From Streptomyces antibioticus (GTDB lineage Bacteria > Actinomycetota > Actinomycetes > Streptomycetales > Streptomycetaceae), in contig NZ_CM007717.1 in assembly GCF_002019855.1 (NCBI RefSeq), positions 744,001-808,000 on the forward strand: a stretch of DNA of 64,000 nt. The letters run 5' to 3'. Under the pieces are notes generated by a model. It was not told where the DNA came from and did not search any database. It saw only the letters and a program-made list of their open reading frames with translations. Of this stretch, positions 8,566 through 17,184 are shown piece after piece; position 1 is the first letter of the stretch; every line of letters begins with the position of its first letter. The position numbers and the translations under genes were made by a program.

Positions 8566-9090
8566 TCATTCCTCGGCCGCGGCGGGGGGTACGACGACGG
8601 CCGGCTCGGCGCCCTTGGAGGCGCCGACCAGCAGTCCGGCGACCGAGCGGACCGCCACGCGGACCTCGGGTGCAGGGCCTCACCCCTCCACGCTCACTCC
8701 TCGCCGCGACAGGCGGCACGACGGCCACCGGACTCGCCGCGTGCAGGAGGACCGCGTGTGGGTGACCGACCCGAGCATGCGAGCGGGAGCCGGCAGGCGT
8801 CGGCGGGGCGGCCCACGACGACCAGCTCCACGTCCTCGGAGGCGGCGACGAACAGGCCCCCGGCGTCACCGGGAACCGGCTGACCGCCACGCCGACCACG
8901 GCTGCGGGGCCCCGCCCCTCCGCGTTCACTCCTCCGCTGCCGCGGCAGGCGGCGCCACGCCACCGGACTCGCCGCGCGAGCACGCACCGGCGGTGGCAGC
9001 CCACGACCACCAGCTCCACGTCCTCGGAAACAGCGACGAACAGGCCCCGGCGTCACCGGGAACCGACCTGACCGCCACGCGGACCTCGGG
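8566..9090 (-). pseudogene. three decayed tandem copies of the 3' end of the adjacent usp gene
   Basis: Three segments (8566-8670, 8694-about 8906, 8926-9090) each repeat the last 100-210 bases of the usp coding sequence that starts at 9116. In order they share the terminal TCACTCCTC stop region, the tract encoding SVTHAVLLHAASPVAVVPP, the tract encoding AGLLVAASKNADLVVVGR and a closing GGACCTCGGG. Each copy is followed by the same roughly 24-base spacer (CTCACCCCTCC). Point changes, indels and an internal deletion (largest in the left-most copy) break the frame. Traces of the protein survive in scattered frames, for example GLFVAASEDVELVVVG and MELVVVGCHRR. No start or ribosome-binding site is retained. 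The left-most copy is the most damaged. Confidence 0.75.
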
Positions 9091-9115
9091 TGCGGGGCGC
9101 CTCACCCCTCCGCGT

Positions 9116-10024
9116 TCACTCCTCCGCCGCGGCAGGCGGGACCACGGCCACCGGACTCGCCGCGTGCAGGAGGACCGCGTGGGTGACCGAGCCGAGCATG
9201 CGGGCCGGGGCCAGCAGGCGGCGGCGGTGGCGGCCGACGACGACCAGGTCGGCGTTCTTCGAGGCGGCGACCAGCAGGCCCGCGGCGTCGCCGGGGGCCG
9301 GGCGGACCTCCACGGGGACCTCGGGGTGGCGGGTGCGGTGTGCGGTCAGGAAGCCGTCGGCGAGGGTGCGGGTCTCGTGTTCCACGGCGTCCTGGTCGTA
9401 GACGGGAAGCACCAGGTCACCGGGGGCGACCCAGCTCTGGATCGGCCACGGGTAGGCGGCGATCACCTGGACGCGCGCCTCGCGCAGGGCCGCCTCGGCG
9501 AAGGCGAGGGCGAGGGTCGCGTCGTCGGGGGCGTCGGCCTTGAGGCCCACGACCACCCGGGCGCCGGGTTCGGAGGGCAGCAGGTCGTCGACCTCGCGGC
9601 CGGGCGGGGGCACGATGACGACCGGGCACTCGGCGTCCCGGGCGGCGGTCATGCCGTTGGAGCCGAGCAGCAGTCCGGCGAAGCCGCCGCGCCCCCGCGA
9701 GCCGAGCACCAGGAGCTGGGCCTCGGCGCCCAGTTCGGGCAGCAGCGCGCCGGGCGCGCCGTCCAGGGCGAGGTACTGCGGCGGCGGCCCGTCCCCGGCG
9801 CCGCCAGCGTCGACGCGGGCGCGGGCGTCGGCGAGCACCGGGTCGTCGTCGGCGGGCGGGGGTACGACGACCGGGGCGCCGGGCGGCGTCCAGGCGACGT
9901 GGTGGCGGACGTGGGCGACGCGCAGCGGGGCGCCGCGTCTGCGAGCGGCGTCCAGAGCCCAGTCCAGGGCGCGCCGACTGTGCTCGGAACCGTCGACGGC
10001 CACGACGACCGGCAGGGTGCTCAT
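9116..10024 (-). CDS. universal stress protein with two Usp domains
   Basis: The 302-residue protein contains two UspA folds. Domain 1 (about 3-150) starts PVVVAVDGSEHSRRALDWAL and carries the ATP-binding signature GSRGRGGFAGLLLGSNG. Domain 2 (about 165-300) has VVVGLKADAPDDATLALAFA and a degenerate nucleotide motif VVVGRHRRRLLAPARMLGS. The ATG at 10024 follows GGAGG at ideal spacing; an upstream in-frame extension to 10213 has no support. Such proteins respond to hypoxia, starvation or stationary phase, but no specific binding site was identified. Its own 3' end has been copied three times downstream. Confidence 0.9.
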   Translation of the reverse strand: MSTLPVVVAVDGSEHSRRALDWALDAARRRGAPLRVAHVRHHVAWTPPGAPVVVPPPADDDPVLADARARVDAGGAGDGPPPQYLALDGAPGALLPELGAEAQLLVLGSRGRGGFAGLLLGSNGMTAARDAECPVVIVPPPGREVDDLLPSEPGARVVVGLKADAPDDATLALAFAEAALREARVQVIAAYPWPIQSWVAPGDLVLPVYDQDAVEHETRTLADGFLTAHRTRHPEVPVEVRPAPGDAAGLLVAASKNADLVVVGRHRRRLLAPARMLGSVTHAVLLHAASPVAVVPPAAAEE

Positions 10025-10058
10025 GGTCCTCACCTCCGGAAAGACGACCGGTGTCCTG

Positions 10059-10090
10059 CTGGGGCCAGCCTTGCCCAGGCGGGGCCCCAG
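10059..10090 (-). terminator. hairpin between DUF397 and usp genes
   Basis: The stem CTGGGGCC / GGCCCCAG has a 16-base loop that itself folds GCC/GGC. It lies downstream of the DUF397 gene and upstream of usp on the same strand, so it probably ends the DUF397 transcript. Confidence 0.5.
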
Positions 10091-10161
10091 GAGGGCGTCC
10101 GTGATCGCGTGTCCGGAAAATGGGCCCGGAAACCGGTACGGAAGACGGCTCGCGGGCCGGC

Positions 10162-10404
10162 TCAGGTCAGGTCGAACTCCCCTTCCCGCGCGCCCGAGAC
10201 GAACGCGCCCCATTCAGCGGGGGTGAAGATCAGGGATGGACTCTCGGGGCGGCCGCTGTTGCGCATCGCGATGAATCCCTCGACGAAGGCGATCTGGACA
10301 TCCCCCCGCCCCTGGCTGCTCGACTGCCACTCGGCGCTGCTGAGGTCCAGCTCCGGCTTGTCCCAGCCCGTGAGCGGCTGTTGCTGGATGGTGCTCTCGG
10401 CCAC
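10162..10404 (-). CDS. DUF397 domain protein
   Basis: The 80-residue acidic protein shows the DUF397 pattern: WDKPELDLSSAEWQSSSQ at the N-terminus, VQIAFVEGFIAMRNSGRP in the middle and LIFTPAEWGAFVSGAREGEFD at the end. DUF397 proteins are usually encoded next to a Scr1-type XRE regulator and act as its partner (the Scr1/Scr2 pair of S. coelicolor is an example). Here no XRE gene is adjacent; the nearest is at 24.9 kb, where the neighbour is a DUF6879 gene instead. GTG at 10404 is chosen because GGGAGGAG stands 7 bases upstream. Confidence 0.85.
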   Translation of the reverse strand: MAESTIQQQPLTGWDKPELDLSSAEWQSSSQGRGDVQIAFVEGFIAMRNSGRPESPSLIFTPAEWGAFVSGAREGEFDLT

Positions 10405-10487
10405 GTCCGTGCTCCTCCCGGTTCGTCGTCCGCGGGCCAGCCTAGCGATCGCCCACGGGTGCGGACAGAGCACGTGGAAAGGACGTT

Positions 10488-11650
<1,163 letters not shown>

Positions 11651-11654
<4 letters not shown>

Positions 11655-12694
11655 CGCGGATCCCCTTCGAGTACGGCGACCAGGTTCTGCTGGAGACACG
11701 GTCCTGAGGTGGCGTGGGCGAGGGCGCGGTCGGACTCACCCCGGTGGATGCGGGCGGCGGCCTCGCCGATGCGGGCGAGTCCGGCGGCCATCATGGGGTT
11801 GGCGGCGAGGGCCCCGCCGGACGGGTTGACGCGCACGTCGTCGCCGAGGTCCAGGGCGCGGCGCAGGACGACCTCCTGGGAGGTGAACGGCGCGTGCAGT
11901 TCGGCGGTGTCGACGGGGCGTTCGAAGGCGCCGGCGTGTGCGGCGGCCAGCCGGGTGGAGGGCGAGTCGGTCAGGTCGCGCACGCCGAGCGCGTGGGCCT
12001 CGATGCGGTGGTCGATGCCGCGGATCCAGGCGGGGCGCGGGCACAGTTCGCGGGCGCGGTCGCCGGCCGCGAGGATCACGGCGGCGGCGCCGTCGCCGAC
12101 CGGCGGGCAGTCTCCGGTGCGCAGCGGGCGTACCTGGTAGTCGCCGTGCGGGTGGGTGCCGCGGAGCTGGGCGTGCGGGTTGTCGGTGGCGCGGCTGCGG
12201 GCGGCGATCGCGGCGAGGGCGGGCTCGTCGGTGGCGCCGGTGTCGATGAGCGCCTGGGCCTGGAGGGCGGCGAGGGCGACGGAGTCGGGCCACAGCGGGG
12301 CGACGTAGTAGGGGTCGAGCTGGCGGGTGAGGACGTCGCGCAGCGAGCCGGGCGAGGACTTGCCGTAGGAGTAGACGAGCGCGGTGTCCGCGTCGCCGGT
12401 GAGGAGTTTGGTCCATGCCTCGTACAGGGCCCAGGCGCCGTCCGTCTCGACGTGGGACTCGGAGATCGGCGGCCAGGCGCCGACGCCGTCGAGGGCCAGG
12501 GTGAAGGAGAAGGCGCGGCCGGCGAGGTAGTCGCTGGAGCCGGAGCAGGTGAAGCCGATGTCGGACGTCTTCAGCCCGGTGCGTTCCAGCACGGCGTGCA
12601 GGACGGGCATGAGCATCTCCACCTCGGAGTGTTCCTCGGTGGTGCGCAGGGTGTCGGTCTGCGCGAAGGCCACGACGGCGATCTCCCGGGTCAC
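11651..12694 (-). CDS. second thiolase-fold lipid-transfer-type protein, nucleophile Cys absent
   Basis: The 347-residue thiolase-fold protein (REIAVVAFAQTDTLR, ALYEAWTKLLTGDADTALVYSYGK, GDGAAAVILAAGD) also lacks the catalytic Cys: the region reads SHVETDGAWALYEA. The GHP His is replaced too (LAANPMMAAG). It probably pairs with the Ltp-like protein from the following gene as a heteromer, as seen with tandem ltp3/ltp4 genes in mycobacterial cholesterol clusters. GTG at 12694 is the start because it overlaps the stop of the DUF35 gene as GTGA. Its own stop overlaps the next start. Pairing and substrate are inferred. Confidence 0.75.
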
Positions 12695-13632
12695 AGCAGC
12701 TCCTTGTAGGTGTCGTAGTCCGCGTCGGGTTCGCCGGTGGGCCGGTAGTGGTCGGGGTGGCGGACGCCCGGCGTCCACACGGGTTCGACCCGCAGCCCCA
12801 TGCGGACCTGGTCGTACGGGATGCCGCCGATGCGTGCGTGCAGCGCGAGGTCGGCGCCGTCGAGGGCGATGTGGGCGTAGACGTAGGGCACCTCGATGTC
12901 GAGGTTCTTCGCCTTGATGTTGACGATGCAGAACGTGGTGACGGTGCCGCGCGGGCCGACCTCGACCTGTTCGGCGGTGCCGACGCCGCAGGTGGGGCAG
13001 GCGCCGCGGGGCGGGACGTACACCTTGCGGCAGGAGGGGCAGCGTTCGCCGACGGTGCGGCGCTCGGTGAGGGCGTCGAGGTGGGCGCTCTGGGCGCGGC
13101 CGGGTGTGTAGGTGTAGTCGAGGCGGGCGGCGGCGACGATGCCGGTCACGGGGTCCTCGAACGCGCTGGTGCTGCCGGTGACGGGGGCGGGGTCGCCGTC
13201 GTGGGGCTCGAAGCAGGCGATGTCGGTGATGGCGCCGGTGCGCCGCGCCGCCCAGCGGATCCGGACCCGCATGCCGGTGCGGACGGTGTCGGGGCCGGGG
13301 GCGTCGAGGGCGTGCAGGAGGGCGGTGTCGGCGCCGTCGAGCCGGACCAGGACCCAGGCGAAGGGGGTGTCCAGGGGCTGGCCGCGGCGCGGGGCGTGGT
13401 TCCAGGCCCAGGTGGTGACCGTGCCGGTGGGGGCGACCTCCACGAGGTCGCCCAGTTCGTCGGCGGTGACGGGGTCGTACTCGACGGGCGGGACGAGGAC
13501 GCGGCCGTCGGTGGTCCGCACGCCGAGGACGACCTGTTCGCGCAGCCCGGTGAGAAAGGCGCTCTGGACGGGGCCGAGGGAGCGGGTGAAGGGGAACTCT
13601 ACGACGAGGGGGGCCTTGAGGACGTCGGGCAT
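12691..13632 (-). CDS. DUF35/OB-fold acyl-CoA-associated protein with zinc ribbon
   Basis: The 313-residue protein carries two OB-like beta domains (about 30-140 and 200-290). They are joined by a rubredoxin-like zinc ribbon with CPSCRKVYVPPRGACPTC at about 196-213, the DUF35 signature. DUF35 proteins bind acyl-CoA and serve as obligate partners of thiolase-fold proteins or MaoC hydratases, for example ChsH2-DUF35 with the aldolase Ltp2 in steroid catabolism. The operon position, directly before two Cys-less thiolase-fold genes, supports that role here. It overlaps the next gene by 4 bases and follows the crotonase gene after 22 bases. Confidence 0.85.
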   Translation of the reverse strand: MPDVLKAPLVVEFPFTRSLGPVQSAFLTGLREQVVLGVRTTDGRVLVPPVEYDPVTADELGDLVEVAPTGTVTTWAWNHAPRRGQPLDTPFAWVLVRLDGADTALLHALDAPGPDTVRTGMRVRIRWAARRTGAITDIACFEPHDGDPAPVTGSTSAFEDPVTGIVAAARLDYTYTPGRAQSAHLDALTERRTVGERCPSCRKVYVPPRGACPTCGVGTAEQVEVGPRGTVTTFCIVNIKAKNLDIEVPYVYAHIALDGADLALHARIGGIPYDQVRMGLRVEPVWTPGVRHPDHYRPTGEPDADYDTYKELL

Positions 13633-13654
13633 CGGGCGGTGCCTCCTTGGGAGT

Positions 13655-14455
13655 TCAGGCGCGCTTGAACCGGGGCGGCCGCTTCTCCGCGAAGGCGCGG
13701 CTGCCCTCCTTGGCGTCGGCGGTGTCGAACACGGGCCAGCCGCGGGCGAGTTCGGCGGCGAGGCCGTCGGTCTCGGTCAGCTCGGCGGCCTCGTACACCG
13801 ACGCCTTGACGGCCTCGACGGCCAACGGGCCGCAGGCGTTGACCTGTTCGGCGATCTCCAGGGCCTTCTCCAGGGCGGTGCCGTCCGGGACGACATGGCC
13901 GACGAGTCCGATGTCCGCGGCCTCGCGGGCGGTGTAGGGGCGGCCGGTGAGGAGCATCTCCAGGGCGTGGGTGCGCGGGATCTGGCGGGGCAGGCGGACG
14001 GTGGAGCCGCCGATGGGGAACAGTCCGCGCCGGACCTCGAAGAGGCCGAAGACGGCGGACTCGCCGGCGACCCGGATGTCGGTGCCCTGGAGCATCTCGG
14101 TGCCGCCTGCGACGCAGTAGCCCTCGACGGCGGCGATCACCGGCTTGCGGGGACGGTGGTGGCGCAGCATCGCCTTCCAGTGCAGGTCGGGGTCGGCCTT
14201 GAGGCGGTCGCGGTAGGTGTCGCCCGCCATGCCCTGCCCGGCCAGGGCCTTGAGGTCCATCCCGGCGCAGAAGCTGCCGCCTGCGCCGGTGAACACGATC
14301 GAGCGGACCGAGTCGTCCTCGTCGGCCTCGGTCCAGCCGTCGTACAGGCCGACGAGCATGGCCGGCGAGAGCGCGTTCTTGGCCTCGGGCCGGTTGAGCG
14401 TGAGCACCAGGGTGGCGCCCTCGCGGTGCACGGTGAGGTGTTCGGTACCGCCCAT
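13655..14455 (-). CDS. enoyl-CoA hydratase/isomerase (crotonase family)
   Basis: The 266-residue crotonase has the oxyanion-hole segments GGSFCAGMDLKALAG and VEGYCVAGGTEMLQGTDIRVA. Both catalytic glutamates of hydratases are present (Glu in GGTEM and Glu in FGLFEVRRGLFPIGG), so hydration of 2-enoyl-CoA is likely. ATG at 14455 is preceded by GGGGAG. It is the first gene of an operon running to 10488. The order crotonase, DUF35, two Ltp-type proteins, with a divergent FadD19-like ligase, recalls the echA19/fadD19-Rv3521-ltp4-ltp3 region of mycobacteria. Two copies of a 17-bp operator stand upstream. Confidence 0.9.
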   Translation of the reverse strand: MGGTEHLTVHREGATLVLTLNRPEAKNALSPAMLVGLYDGWTEADEDDSVRSIVFTGAGGSFCAGMDLKALAGQGMAGDTYRDRLKADPDLHWKAMLRHHRPRKPVIAAVEGYCVAGGTEMLQGTDIRVAGESAVFGLFEVRRGLFPIGGSTVRLPRQIPRTHALEMLLTGRPYTAREAADIGLVGHVVPDGTALEKALEIAEQVNACGPLAVEAVKASVYEAAELTETDGLAAELARGWPVFDTADAKEGSRAFAEKRPPRFKRA

Positions 14456-14530
14456 GACCCGTCTCCCCTCGTCTCCCCACGCACAGAACGAGAACAGGTT
14501 GCAGGAGGCGCGGAGGCACTTCAAGGGTTT

Positions 14531-14547
14531 TCTGACACTCAGTCAGA
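14531..14547. promoter_or_regulatory. operator copy 1, TCTGA-N7-TCAGA
   Basis: TCTGACACTCAGTCAGA lies in the divergent promoter between the crotonase and FadD19-like genes. The dyad arms are TCTGA and TCAGA with 7 bases between. A second copy starts 23 bases further on, and related sites occur at 21511 and 58058. It looks like a TetR-type operator; the cognate regulator is not in the window. Confidence 0.6.
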
Positions 14548-14553
14548 TTCATT

Positions 14554-14570
14554 TCTGACAGCACATCAGA
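14554..14570. promoter_or_regulatory. operator copy 2, TCTGA-N7-TCAGA
   Basis: TCTGACAGCACATCAGA has the same arms and spacing as the site at 14531. The centre-to-centre distance is 23 bases, about two helical turns, which suits two repressor dimers on similar faces of the DNA. Confidence 0.6.
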
Positions 14571-14673
14571 TTCGGGCTGCGCGAGCCCTTCCCACTTGTC
14601 GCTCCCTTTGCTCTGATGACCGGCATCCCGCCGGTGGCCGGGCCGTCGGCCGTGCGCGAGGTCAGGAGGAGCG

Positions 14674-16287
14674 GTGGAGTACAACCTTGCCGACCTGTTC
14701 GAGTCGGTCGTCGATGTGGCGGCGGACCGTGAGGCGCTCGTGTACGTCGACCATCCCGGCACGGGCGAGGAACGCCGCCTGACCTACGCGGCGTTGGACG
14801 CGGCGGCCAACCGGATCGGCCACCACCTCCTGGACAGCGGGATCCGGCCCGGCGAACACCTCGGCCTGCACCTGTACAACGGGGTGGAGTACCTCCAGAC
14901 CGTGCTGGGCTGCCTGAAGGCGCGGATCGTCCCCGTCAACGTCAACTATCGCTATGTGCAAGAGGAGTTGGTCTACCTCTACCGGGACGCCGATCTCACC
15001 GCGCTGGTCTTCGACGCGGAGTTCACCGACCGGGTGGCGGCGGCCCTGCCCCGGACCCCGGCCCTGCGGCATCTGATCCGGGTGGGGCCGAGCGACGACG
15101 ACCGGCTCGGCAAGGCGGTCACCGCGTTCACCGACGCGGAGGCCGGCGGCTCCCCGCACCGCGGCTTCCCCGCCCGCTCGGGCGACGACCAGTTCATCAT
15201 CTACACCGGCGGCACCACCGGGATGCCCAAGGGCGTGATGTGGCGCCAGGAGGACCTGTTCTTCGCGGGCCTGGGCGGCGGGGCACCGACCGGGGAGCCG
15301 GTCAAGTCCCCCCGGGAACTGGCCGAGCGGGTCGCGGCCGGCGGCTCGGGCATCACCTTCTTCCCCACGCCCCCGCTGATGCACGGCACCTCCACCCTCA
15401 CCGCGTTCATCGGCTTCAACTTCGGCCAACGCGTCGTGCTGCACCGCAAGTTCGTGCCCGAGGAGGTGCTGCGGACCATCGCCGCGGAGAAGGTCAACGC
15501 CGTCTCCCTGGTCGGTGACGCGATGCTGCGCCCGCTGATCGACGCGCTGGAGGGACCGCTGCGCGGCACCGACTGCTCGTCCGTGTTCAGCGTGTCCTCC
15601 TCCGGGGCGATCATGTCGGACACGGTCCGCGCCCAGTTCCGGGCCCTGCTGCCGAACGCGCTGCTCCTGAACAACTTCGGATCCTCCGAGTCCGGCTTCA
15701 ACGGCACCGCGACGGACGACTCGGGCCCCGAACGCGGCTTCCGCATCCGGGTCAACTCCCGCACCCGCGTGGTCGATCCGGTCACCCACGAGCCGATCAC
15801 CCCCGGTGAGGTCGGCCGGGTCGCCCAGCAGGGCCACGTCCCGCTCGGCTACTACAACGACCCGGCGAAAACCGCCGAGACCTTCTTCGAGAAGGACGGC
15901 GAACGCTGGGTGCTGCTCGGTGACATGGCCACCGTCGACGAGGAGGGTGTGGTCGTCGTCCTGGGCCGGGGCTCGCAGTGCATCAACACCGGCGGCGAGA
16001 AGGTGTACCCCGAGGAGGTCGAACAGGCCCTGAAGTCGCATCCGGACGTCTACGACGCACTGGTCGCCGGGGTGCCGGACGCGACCTGGGGCAACCATGT
16101 CGCGGCGGTGGTCCAGTTGCGCACGGGCGCGCCGCGCCCCTCCCTGGAGGCCATCCAGACCCACTGCCGCGCCCGGCTCGCCGGTTACAAGATCCCGCGC
16201 CGGCTGGTCCTCACCGACACCATCCGCCGCTCCCCCAGCGGCAAGGCGGACTACCGCTGGGCACGGCAGGTGGCGGCCGGCGACTGA
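14674..16287 (+). CDS. FadD19-like fatty acyl/steroid-CoA ligase
   Basis: The 537-residue adenylate-forming enzyme activates a carboxylic acid to its CoA thioester with ATP. The P-loop motif YTGGTTGMPKGVMW is at about 186-199. Other signatures are VPVNVNYRYVQEEL, VLHRKFVPEEVLRTIAAEKV, FGSSESGFNG and the catalytic lysine in SPSGKADYRW. The NVNYRYV segment and overall pattern resemble mycobacterial FadD19, which loads cholesterol side-chain acids. GTG start is at 14674 after AGGAGGA. It is divergent from the crotonase operon and shares its operators. It converges on a hydrolase gene 10 bases away. Confidence 0.85.
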   Translation: MEYNLADLFESVVDVAADREALVYVDHPGTGEERRLTYAALDAAANRIGHHLLDSGIRPGEHLGLHLYNGVEYLQTVLGCLKARIVPVNVNYRYVQEELVYLYRDADLTALVFDAEFTDRVAAALPRTPALRHLIRVGPSDDDRLGKAVTAFTDAEAGGSPHRGFPARSGDDQFIIYTGGTTGMPKGVMWRQEDLFFAGLGGGAPTGEPVKSPRELAERVAAGGSGITFFPTPPLMHGTSTLTAFIGFNFGQRVVLHRKFVPEEVLRTIAAEKVNAVSLVGDAMLRPLIDALEGPLRGTDCSSVFSVSSSGAIMSDTVRAQFRALLPNALLLNNFGSSESGFNGTATDDSGPERGFRIRVNSRTRVVDPVTHEPITPGEVGRVAQQGHVPLGYYNDPAKTAETFFEKDGERWVLLGDMATVDEEGVVVVLGRGSQCINTGGEKVYPEEVEQALKSHPDVYDALVAGVPDATWGNHVAAVVQLRTGAPRPSLEAIQTHCRARLAGYKIPRRLVLTDTIRRSPSGKADYRWARQVAAGD

Positions 16288-16296
16288 CGGACCGGC

Positions 16297-17184
16297 TCAG
16301 TCACGGCGCGCGGGGGCGTCGAGGAACGCGGCGATCCGCGCCGTGAACCACTCCGGGTCGTCCAGCCACGGATAGTGCCCCGCGCGCGGCTGCACGACGG
16401 ACTCCGCGTGCGGGAACACGGCGGCCAGACGCCGGGCCAGGGCGGGCGTGGGACCGCCGTCGAGTTCACCGGCGAGGACCAGGACGGGCGCGGTGAGCCG
16501 TTCGAGGGCGCCGCGCAGGGCGGGCGGGTCGAAGGCGGCCGGGTCGTGGAAGCGGTCGCCCGCCTCGTCGTTGGTCTCCCACTCCGCGGCAGCGTCGTGC
16601 GCCCGGGCGGCGTCGTCCCAACGGCCGTAGAAGAAGGCGCCGAGCAGGTCCCAGTCGGGCTCGCCCTCGCCGGACAACCAGGCTTCCAGGGCGGGGAACG
16701 CCGTCGCGAACCACGGCTCCCCCGCGCGCGAACGGGCCGCCTCCAGCCGGTCCTCGGCCGTCGCCGGCTCGCCGATCGCCCAGGGGATCACGGTGACCAG
16801 CGCGAGCCGGGCCACCCGCTCCGGGTACCGCGCCGCGTACAGCGTCGCGAGGCTGCCGCCCGCCGAGTGCCCGAGCAGGTCCATCCGTTCGAGCCCCAGA
16901 TGAATCCGCAGCGCCTCGACGTCCTCCACCTGGCGGTCGCAGCGATACGACGCCGGATCGGCCGGCACCTCGGAGTCGCCCGTGCCGCGCAGGTCGAGCA
17001 GGACGAGCCGGCGGTGCGCGGCGAGCCCGCCGAGATCGCCCAGGTAGCGGGAGGCGCGCATCGGCCCGCCGGGCAGGACGACGAGCGGATCGCCCTCGCC
17101 CCGGAGGTGGTGGGCGAGCGGATCGCCCTCGCCCCGGAGGTGGTAGGTGAGCCGGGTCCCGTCCGGCGCTGTGAGGTGCGGCAT
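16297..17184 (-). CDS. alpha/beta hydrolase (proline-iminopeptidase-like)
   Basis: The 295-residue hydrolase has the nucleophile elbow LLGHSAGGSLA (GxSxG), a likely acid in LAGELDGGP and the catalytic His in PRAGHYPWLDD. The N-terminal strand region carries an 11-residue tandem duplication: HLRGEGDPL occurs twice before VVLPGGP. It is the last gene of the operon from 21468. Its ATG overlaps the preceding stop by one base (TGATG). In this context a thioesterase or ester-hydrolase role is possible, but the substrate is unknown. Confidence 0.8.
   Translation of the reverse strand: MPHLTAPDGTRLTYHLRGEGDPLAHHLRGEGDPLVVLPGGPMRASRYLGDLGGLAAHRRLVLLDLRGTGDSEVPADPASYRCDRQVEDVEALRIHLGLERMDLLGHSAGGSLATLYAARYPERVARLALVTVIPWAIGEPATAEDRLEAARSRAGEPWFATAFPALEAWLSGEGEPDWDLLGAFFYGRWDDAARAHDAAAEWETNDEAGDRFHDPAAFDPPALRGALERLTAPVLVLAGELDGGPTPALARRLAAVFPHAESVVQPRAGHYPWLDDPEWFTARIAAFLDAPARRD
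17082..17144 (-). repeat. 33-bp tandem duplication inside the hydrolase gene
   Basis: A 30-base sequence at 17082-17111 recurs identically at 17115-17144, giving a 33-base period. It adds 11 residues in frame just before the oxyanion-hole loop. The perfect identity implies a recent event. Confidence 0.85.

Noticed and set aside
8566..9116. Repeats read as a possible CRISPR array
   Set aside because: Units are about 200 bp, imperfect, and clearly copies of the usp 3' end; no short repeat/unique spacer pattern.
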